Assembly: GCF_006152065.1 (NCBI RefSeq)
Contig: NZ_VDFW01000032.1
Location: 1-64,000 of the forward strand
Source: Amycolatopsis alkalitolerans
Lineage (GTDB): Bacteria > Actinomycetota > Actinomycetes > Mycobacteriales > Pseudonocardiaceae
Direction: 5' to 3'
DNA: 64,000 nucleotides
Below are positions 59,422-64,000 of this stretch, piece after piece. Both the position numbers and the translations under genes were made by a program. Within the stretch, counting starts at the first letter, position 1. The number at the start of each line of letters is the position of its first letter. Below the pieces are notes generated by a model. That model worked only from the letters and a program-made list of their open reading frames with translations, had not been told where the DNA came from and did no database searches.

Positions 59422-60426
59422 GTGCGGGCCGCGATCGTTGACCAACCGGGTTCGATTCGGGTCGGCGAGGTGCCCGATCCAGCGCCGGGCGAGCGCCAGG
59501 TGGTGATCAGGGTCGGGGCGACCGGGATCTGTGGTACGGACCTGCACATCGCCGACGGCCACTTCCCGCCGACCCCGTATCCGATCGTGCCCGGCCACGA
59601 GTTCGCCGGCGAGATCGTCGAACTCGGTCCGGACGTGCCAGGCGGCTGGAAGGTCGGTGACCGCGTCGCGGTCGACCCGTCGCTGTTCTGCGGCTACTGC
59701 GACCCCTGCCGGGCCGGTCATGGCAACCTCTGCGAGAACTGGGGCGCCACCGGTGACACCGTGGACGGCGCCTTCGCCGAGTACGTCGCGGTTCCCTCGG
59801 CCAACTGCTACCGCCTGCCCGATCATCTGAGCTGGCAGGCCGGTGCGCTCGTCGAACCCGTTTCGTGTGCGGTGCACGGCGTCCGCCGGATCGGCGTCGA
59901 AGCGGGAGAGCGCTTTCTCGTCGTCGGCGCCGGCACGATGGGCCTGATCATGCAGCAACTCCTGCAGCGTGCCGGCGCCCGTGTGACGATGGTCGACCGC
60001 AACACGGCCCGCCTGCCTCGTGCCAAGGACCTGGGCGCGCACGCGGTCGCGGGCGACGTGTCCGCATTGGACGGTGAACGGTTCGACGCGTCCGTCGACT
60101 GCACCGGCGCCGCGCCCGCCATGGAAGCGGCGTTCGAGGCCTTGCGCCGCGGCGGCCGGTTCCTGGTCTTCGGGGTCGCGCCCGCCGAGGCCCGGATAGC
60201 GCTTTCTCCCTTCCGTATCTACAACGACGAGATCACGGTGGTGGGTTCGATGGCAGTTCTGCACAGTTACGGGGCGGCACTCGATCTGGTCGGCAGCGGC
60301 GCGCTCAACACTCGCGCGCTGCTCACCGACGCGCTTCCGCTGGAGAAGTTCCCGGACGCGCTGGATCTCATGCGCAGTGGCGCGGGGCTGAAGGTGCAGG
60401 TGCTGCCAGGGGGAACCGATGCGTAA
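59422..60426 (+). CDS. Zinc-dependent medium-chain dehydrogenase (polyol dehydrogenase type)
   Basis: A 334-residue MDR enzyme. Catalytic zinc ligands C37 (GICGTDLH) and H59-E60 (GHEF); structural zinc Cys 90, 93, 96 and 104 in FCGYCDPCRAGHGNLC; Rossmann loop VVGAGTMGL about 166-174. The family includes sorbitol, xylitol, arabinitol and threonine dehydrogenases; the linked importer favours a sugar alcohol. GTG 59422 follows GAGAGGTGA. The start of the SorC-controlled operon. It overlaps the binding-protein gene by 8 bp. A near-copy of the operator core (GATCATCTGAGC, 59821-59832) lies inside the gene. Confidence 0.88.
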   Translation: MRAAIVDQPGSIRVGEVPDPAPGERQVVIRVGATGICGTDLHIADGHFPPTPYPIVPGHEFAGEIVELGPDVPGGWKVGDRVAVDPSLFCGYCDPCRAGHGNLCENWGATGDTVDGAFAEYVAVPSANCYRLPDHLSWQAGALVEPVSCAVHGVRRIGVEAGERFLVVGAGTMGLIMQQLLQRAGARVTMVDRNTARLPRAKDLGAHAVAGDVSALDGERFDASVDCTGAAPAMEAAFEALRRGGRFLVFGVAPAEARIALSPFRIYNDEITVVGSMAVLHSYGAALDLVGSGALNTRALLTDALPLEKFPDALDLMRSGAGLKVQVLPGGTDA

Positions 60427-61759
60427 ACGCCTGGTTCTGCTCGCGGCCGCGCTCCTGCTCGCCCTGACCGGATGTGCCGGTGCCGGGGCGATCGGCTCGG
60501 GCGGGCGGACACTCGTGATCGCGATCGTGTCCAACCCGCAGATGAACGATGCCATCGCGCTGTCCAGCCAGTTCGAGGCGACGCACCCGGGCATCAAGCT
60601 CAAGTTCGTGTCGCTGCCGGAGAACCAGGCACGCGCGAAGATCACCTCGTCGGTCGCGACCCAGGGCGGCGAGTTCGACGTGGTGATGATCAGCAACTAC
60701 GAGACCCCGCAGTGGGCCGCGAACGGCTGGCTGGAGAACCTGCAGCCCTATGTCGACGGCACCCCGGGCTATGATCCGAACGACTTCATCCCGAGCATCC
60801 GGGATTCCTTGTCCTACCAGGGTTCCATGTACGCGGTGCCGTTCTACGGCGAGTCGTCCTTCCTGGCCTACCGCAAGGACCTGTTCGCCAAGGCGGGGCT
60901 GACCATGCCCGCGCATCCCACCTGGCAGCAGATCGCCGACCTCGCCGCGAAGCTCGACGACAAGAAGGCCGGGGTCTCCGGGATCTGCCTGCGCGGCAAG
61001 CCGGGCTGGGGCGAGAACCTCGCTCCGTTCGACACCGTCGCGAACACGTTCGGCGCGCGCTGGTTCGACCAGAACTGGAACGCGCAGCTGACGTCGCCGC
61101 AGTTCAAGGCCGCCGCGAACTTCTACGTCAACCTGGTCCGCCAGCACGGCGAGGTCGGCGCGTCGAGCGCCGGGTTCTCCGAGTGCGGCACGCGCTACGC
61201 ACAGGGCCAGGCCGCGATGTGGTACGACGCCACGGTCATGGCCGGTACGAACGAGGATCCCAGCAGCAGCAAGGTGGTCGGCAAGTCCGGGTACGTCGCC
61301 GCGCCCGTCGAGCAGACGAAGGACAGCGGCTGGCTCTACACCTGGTCACTCGCGATTCCCAAGGTGGCCAAGGACAAGCAGGCTTCCTGGGCCTTCCTGG
61401 ACTGGATGACGAACAAGCAGTTCGTGCAGACGGTGGGCAAGGCGGACGGGTGGAACGCGGTGCCGCCGGGCTGCCGCCTGTCGACCTACCAGATCCCCGC
61501 CTACCGCCAGGCCGCGAGCGCCTACGCGCAGCAAACGCTCGACAGCATCAACGCGGCGCAGCCGCAGAACGTGCACACGCAACCGGTGCCCTACCCGGGC
61601 ATCCAGTTCGTCGGGATTCCCGAGTTCCAGGACCTCGGCACCCGGGTGAGCCAGGAACTCTCCGCGGCGATCGCCGGGCAGATCACCGTGGACGAGGCGC
61701 TCGACCAGTCCCAGAAGTACGCCCAAACCGTCGGCGATTCCTACCGGGAGGCGAAATGA
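60419..61759 (+). CDS. ABC sugar/polyol-binding lipoprotein
   Basis: A 446-residue extracellular solute-binding protein (family 1). Signal and lipobox ALTGC (Cys about 21). Typical segments: HPGIKLKFVSLPENQARAKITSSVATQGGEFDVVMISNYETPQWAANGWLENL, GESSFLAYRKDLFAKAGL, and YAQGQAAMWYDATVMAG. This resembles sorbitol/mannitol-type binding proteins. ATG overlaps the dehydrogenase end by 8 bp; the stop overlaps the next permease by ATGA. Confidence 0.92.
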   Translation: MRKRLVLLAAALLLALTGCAGAGAIGSGGRTLVIAIVSNPQMNDAIALSSQFEATHPGIKLKFVSLPENQARAKITSSVATQGGEFDVVMISNYETPQWAANGWLENLQPYVDGTPGYDPNDFIPSIRDSLSYQGSMYAVPFYGESSFLAYRKDLFAKAGLTMPAHPTWQQIADLAAKLDDKKAGVSGICLRGKPGWGENLAPFDTVANTFGARWFDQNWNAQLTSPQFKAAANFYVNLVRQHGEVGASSAGFSECGTRYAQGQAAMWYDATVMAGTNEDPSSSKVVGKSGYVAAPVEQTKDSGWLYTWSLAIPKVAKDKQASWAFLDWMTNKQFVQTVGKADGWNAVPPGCRLSTYQIPAYRQAASAYAQQTLDSINAAQPQNVHTQPVPYPGIQFVGIPEFQDLGTRVSQELSAAIAGQITVDEALDQSQKYAQTVGDSYREAK

Positions 61760-62685
61760 CCGCGGTCGCGCCCTCTCTCCAAACAGGACAGTCAGCACGG
61801 GTCAGGACGGCGGCCAAACCGAGAGGCGCGGCCTGGGCACGCCGGGCGCCGCTGCTACCCGCACTGCTGTTCACCATCGTGGTGACGCAGATCCCGTTCA
61901 TCGTCACGGTGTTCTACTCGTTCCAGTCGTGGAACCTCGTGCGGCCCGGCTCGCAGCATTTCGTCGGCCTCCAGAACTACGTCGACGTGTTCACCGACAC
62001 CCAGTTCCGCACCGCGCTGGTCAACACCGTGATCCTGACGGTGGTGTGCGTGCTGGTCGCGCTGGCACTGGGCCTGGGCCTCGCGATGCTGCTCGACCGC
62101 AAGTTCCTCGGCCGCGGTGTGGTGCGGACCCTGCTGATCACGCCGTTCCTCATCCTTCCCGCGGCGGGCGCGCTGCTGTGGAAGACCACGATGTTCGACC
62201 CGACCTACGGGTTGCTGAACTTCGTGTTCGGCGGGAACACCGACTGGCTTTCGCAGTTCCCGCTGGGCTCGGTGATGGTGCAGGTCATCTGGCAGTGGAC
62301 GCCGTTCATGATGCTGCTGCTACTGGCCGGGCTGCAGAGCCAGCCGAAGGACGTGCTCGAAGCGGCGTCTGTGGACGGCGCGGGGCGGTGGCGGACGTTC
62401 GCGTCGATCACGCTGCCGCACCTGTCGCGGTACATCCAGCTCGCGGTGCTGCTCGGCGCGATCTACATCGTCAACAGCTTCGACGCGATCTTCCTGATGA
62501 CACAGGGCGGTCCGGGCACCGCGAGCACGAACCTGCCGTACTACATCTACCAGCGCGCGTTCCAGGGCTTCGACATCGGTCAGTCCTCCGCGATGGGCGT
62601 CGTCGTGGTGATCATGACGCTCATCGTCGCGACCTTCGCACTCCGGTTGATGTTCCGCACCTTCGACGTGAGTGGCGGGAAGTGA
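61756..62685 (+). CDS. ABC sugar importer permease (MalF-type)
   Basis: A 309-residue permease with six hydrophobic segments. The cytoplasmic EAA loop is EAASVDGAGRWRTFASITLPHL (about 209-230). N-terminal basic region before helix 1 (RRAPLLPALLFTIVVTQIPFIV). Translationally coupled to the binding protein. Confidence 0.93.
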   Translation: MTAVAPSLQTGQSARVRTAAKPRGAAWARRAPLLPALLFTIVVTQIPFIVTVFYSFQSWNLVRPGSQHFVGLQNYVDVFTDTQFRTALVNTVILTVVCVLVALALGLGLAMLLDRKFLGRGVVRTLLITPFLILPAAGALLWKTTMFDPTYGLLNFVFGGNTDWLSQFPLGSVMVQVIWQWTPFMMLLLLAGLQSQPKDVLEAASVDGAGRWRTFASITLPHLSRYIQLAVLLGAIYIVNSFDAIFLMTQGGPGTASTNLPYYIYQRAFQGFDIGQSSAMGVVVVIMTLIVATFALRLMFRTFDVSGGK

Positions 62686-62850
62686 TCAGGGCATGTGGGA
62701 TCGGAAAGGGACCACTGAGCGCGCGTGCCGAAGGTACGCGAACGCGGATGCAGGTCGCCCGTCGAGTAGAGGTGGCGCTGTGAGCCGAAATCGCGACCTG
62801 TACACACGTTCGTCGTTCGCGCGCTTACCGAACGAACACAGGGGTGTGAA
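62686..62850 (+). other. 165-bp spacer with hairpin inside the importer operon
   Basis: The two permease genes of such operons normally touch, but here 165 bp separate them. The spacer holds GTTCGTCGTTCG (62808-62819) opposite CGAACGAAC (62829-62837), a bulged hairpin ending 13 bp before the next start. A short in-frame ORF is possible at 62672-62854 but lacks family features. The weak site GGGGTGTG precedes the second permease. Confidence 0.4.
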
Positions 62851-63678
62851 ATGACGACGCACGTGCAGCGCAGGGTGGGGCGCATCTCGCTGACCGCGGT
62901 GACCTGGGTGATCGCGATCCTGTTCGTGTTCCCGCTCATCTGGATGATCCTGACCTCGTTCAAACAGGAGGCCGACGCCTACACCGATCCGCCGCGGCTG
63001 GCGTTTTCGCCGACACTGCACCAGTTCGCGAACATCATCGACCGCGGTTTCCTGCCGTACCTGGCGAACTCGGCATTCGTGACGATCGTGTCCACACTGA
63101 TCGTGCTCTTGGTGGGTGTGCCCGCGGCGTACGCGCTCTCGATCGCCCCGGTGCCGAAGACGAGCAATGTGCTGGGATTCTTCTTGTCCACCAAGATGTT
63201 GCCGATCGTCGCGGCGATCATCCCGCTGTACGTGATTTCGCAGAAGGTGCAGTTGCTCGACAACGTGTGGGCGCTGGTCATCCTTTACACGGCGATGAAC
63301 CTGCCGCTCGCGATCTGGATGATGCGCTCGTTCTTCCTCGAAGTGCCCACGGAGATGGTCGAGGCCGGCCGCGTCGACGGCGCGAAGCTGCCCTTGCTGC
63401 TGTACAAGGTGATCCTGCCGGTGGTCGCACCGGGGATCGCGGCGACCGCGCTGATCTGCGTCATCTTCTCGTGGACGGAGTTCTTCTACGCGGTGAACCT
63501 GACCGCGGCGCGGGCCGGCACGGTGCCGGTGTTCCTCGTCGGGTTCATCACGAGCGAAGGGCTGTATTGGGCACAACTGTCCGCGGCGGCGCTGCTCGCG
63601 TCGCTGCCGGTGATGATCGTCGGCTGGATCGCACAGAATCACCTGGTGCGGGGCCTGTCGATGGGCGCGGTGAAGTAA
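62851..63678 (+). CDS. ABC sugar importer permease (MalG-type)
   Basis: A 275-residue permease with six hydrophobic segments; the EAA loop is EMVEAGRVDGAKLPLLLYKVILPVV (about 169-193), and the opening IAILFVFPLIWMILTSFKQ is typical of MalG/LacG proteins. No ATPase gene is present in the operon; actinobacterial importers of this type often share one MsiK-like ATPase encoded elsewhere. A strong hairpin follows. Confidence 0.93.
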   Translation: MTTHVQRRVGRISLTAVTWVIAILFVFPLIWMILTSFKQEADAYTDPPRLAFSPTLHQFANIIDRGFLPYLANSAFVTIVSTLIVLLVGVPAAYALSIAPVPKTSNVLGFFLSTKMLPIVAAIIPLYVISQKVQLLDNVWALVILYTAMNLPLAIWMMRSFFLEVPTEMVEAGRVDGAKLPLLLYKVILPVVAPGIAATALICVIFSWTEFFYAVNLTAARAGTVPVFLVGFITSEGLYWAQLSAAALLASLPVMIVGWIAQNHLVRGLSMGAVK

Positions 63679-63683
63679 CCGCC

Positions 63684-63715
63684 GGGGACCCCGGGCGATC
63701 CCCGGGGTCCCCTTT
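63684..63715. terminator. Terminator between the sugar importer operon and the ferredoxin gene
   Basis: Perfect 12-bp stem GGGGACCCCGGG (63684-63695) with CCCGGGGTCCCC (63701-63712), loop of 5 nt, followed by TTT on the plus strand. Confidence 0.85.
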
Positions 63716-63723
63716 CGCGCGAG

Positions 63724-63912
63724 TTACTCCTCGATCGAGAGAGCCTGGCTCGGGCAGACGTGCACGGCCTCGCGGACCTTCTGCTCGTCGTCCGGATGCT
63801 CGGCGAGGACGATGACGGTACCGTCCTCTTCGCTCTGGTCGAAGGTCTTCGAGTCGGTCAGCACGCACTGGCCCGCGCCTATACAAACGTCCTTGTCGGC
63901 GATGATTCGCAT
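63724..63912 (-). CDS. Small [3Fe-4S]-type ferredoxin, P450 partner
   Basis: A 62-residue ferredoxin of the actinobacterial P450-associated type. Cys pattern: DVCIGAGQCVLTDSK (C-x5-C) and VCPSQAL, i.e. three cluster cysteines, with Gly/Ala where a fourth would be, predicting a [3Fe-4S] cluster. It begins 9 nt after the stop of a P450 gene on the same strand, so it is probably its electron donor. Weak GGGAA upstream of ATG. Confidence 0.9.
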   Translation of the reverse strand: MRIIADKDVCIGAGQCVLTDSKTFDQSEEDGTVIVLAEHPDDEQKVREAVHVCPSQALSIEE

Positions 63913-63921
63913 GAAGTTTCC

Positions 63922-64000
63922 CTACCAGGTCACCGGAAGCTCGTACAGCCCGTAGACGGTCGCGTCGTCCTTGTACGGTAGCTCCCCGGACGGTGCCGCG
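63922..64000 (-). CDS. Cytochrome P450, C-terminal fragment (continues beyond the window)
   Basis: Only the last 25 complete codons are present. They read ...PSGELPYKDDATVYGLYELPVTW and stop, the usual C-terminal strand of bacterial P450s (…VYGLxxLPVxW). Ferredoxin gene directly downstream supports the assignment. Confidence 0.75.
   Translation of the reverse strand, partial: AAPSGELPYKDDATVYGLYELPVTW

Noticed and set aside
62808-62837. Possible second LexA box (CGTTCG...CGAACGAAC) before the MalG-type permease
   Set aside because: Orientation and spacing do not give TCGAAC-N4-GTTCGA; better explained as a hairpin.

Overview
The window is very GC-rich (strong G/C preference at third codon positions, many GTG and TTG starts) and reads as a core chromosomal segment of an actinobacterium. 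Gene order matches several mycobacterial and streptomycete blocks: sucD / DUF5336 / perM / purN / purH (as Rv0952-Rv0957), folD / DUF3017, icd / trpS / yihY / dacB, sdhCDAB, and cdd / deoA / add / Rv3311-like. Together with the ImuA-ImuB-DnaE2 cassette, an F420-type LLM oxidoreductase, DUF574-type methyltransferase and TNT-type protein, this suggests the Pseudonocardiaceae, most likely Amycolatopsis or a close relative. That placement is inference from content; no database search was possible.

Layout. 1-5.8 kb: tail of sucD, two membrane proteins (DUF5336, PerM-like), then purN-purH overlapping by 4 bp, then a convergent SAM methyltransferase. 5.8-12.1 kb: an SOS-regulated mutagenesis operon (perfect TCGAAC-N4-GTTCGA box, imuA, imuB, a 32-residue micro-ORF, dnaE2) ending in a 170-bp tandem duplication. 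12.1-18.5 kb: methyltransferase, pentapeptide-repeat protein, a 746-residue protein with a C-terminal TNT (NAD glycohydrolase toxin) domain, folD, DUF3017, an MFS efflux pump, DUF1918. 18.6-26.9 kb: HhH-GPD repair protein, YciI, LLM oxidoreductase, icd, SH3 protein, metallo-beta-lactamase-fold hydrolase, xth, a MntA/HepT toxin-antitoxin pair, Nudix, SRPBCC and ArsR-like regulator. 26.9-38.2 kb: TDT transporter with divergent LysR, trpS, a MacB-type efflux operon with two HlyD-type adaptors and a DUF5666 lipoprotein, yihY, dacB and an SCO4848-type protein. 38.3-54 kb: sdhCDAB, then a nucleoside uptake and salvage region (BMP lipoprotein, RbsA-type ATPase, two permeases, cdd, deoA, coiled-coil protein, add), MFS, Rv3311-like. 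54-64 kb: DUF3516-type helicase, cytochrome P450, a SorC-family regulator divergent from a polyol/sugar operon (Zn dehydrogenase, binding protein, two permeases, no ATPase), and a ferredoxin followed by the 3' end of a second P450.

The main non-gene signals are: (i) a palindromic ~91-bp element, present twice in the 170-bp duplication and once, diverged, near position 160-260; (ii) a 15-nt tandem repeat family expanded inside two unrelated genes in different reading frames; (iii) a 21-nt tandem repeat between cdd and deoA with a related piece between the P450 and SorC genes; (iv) at least 14 genes with a TAnnnT-like -10 element placed 6-7 nt before the start codon and no Shine-Dalgarno, i.e. 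probable leaderless transcripts; (v) two perfect 16-bp operators at the SorC-regulated divergon.

No rRNA, tRNA, CRISPR array, complete insertion sequence or prophage was seen.
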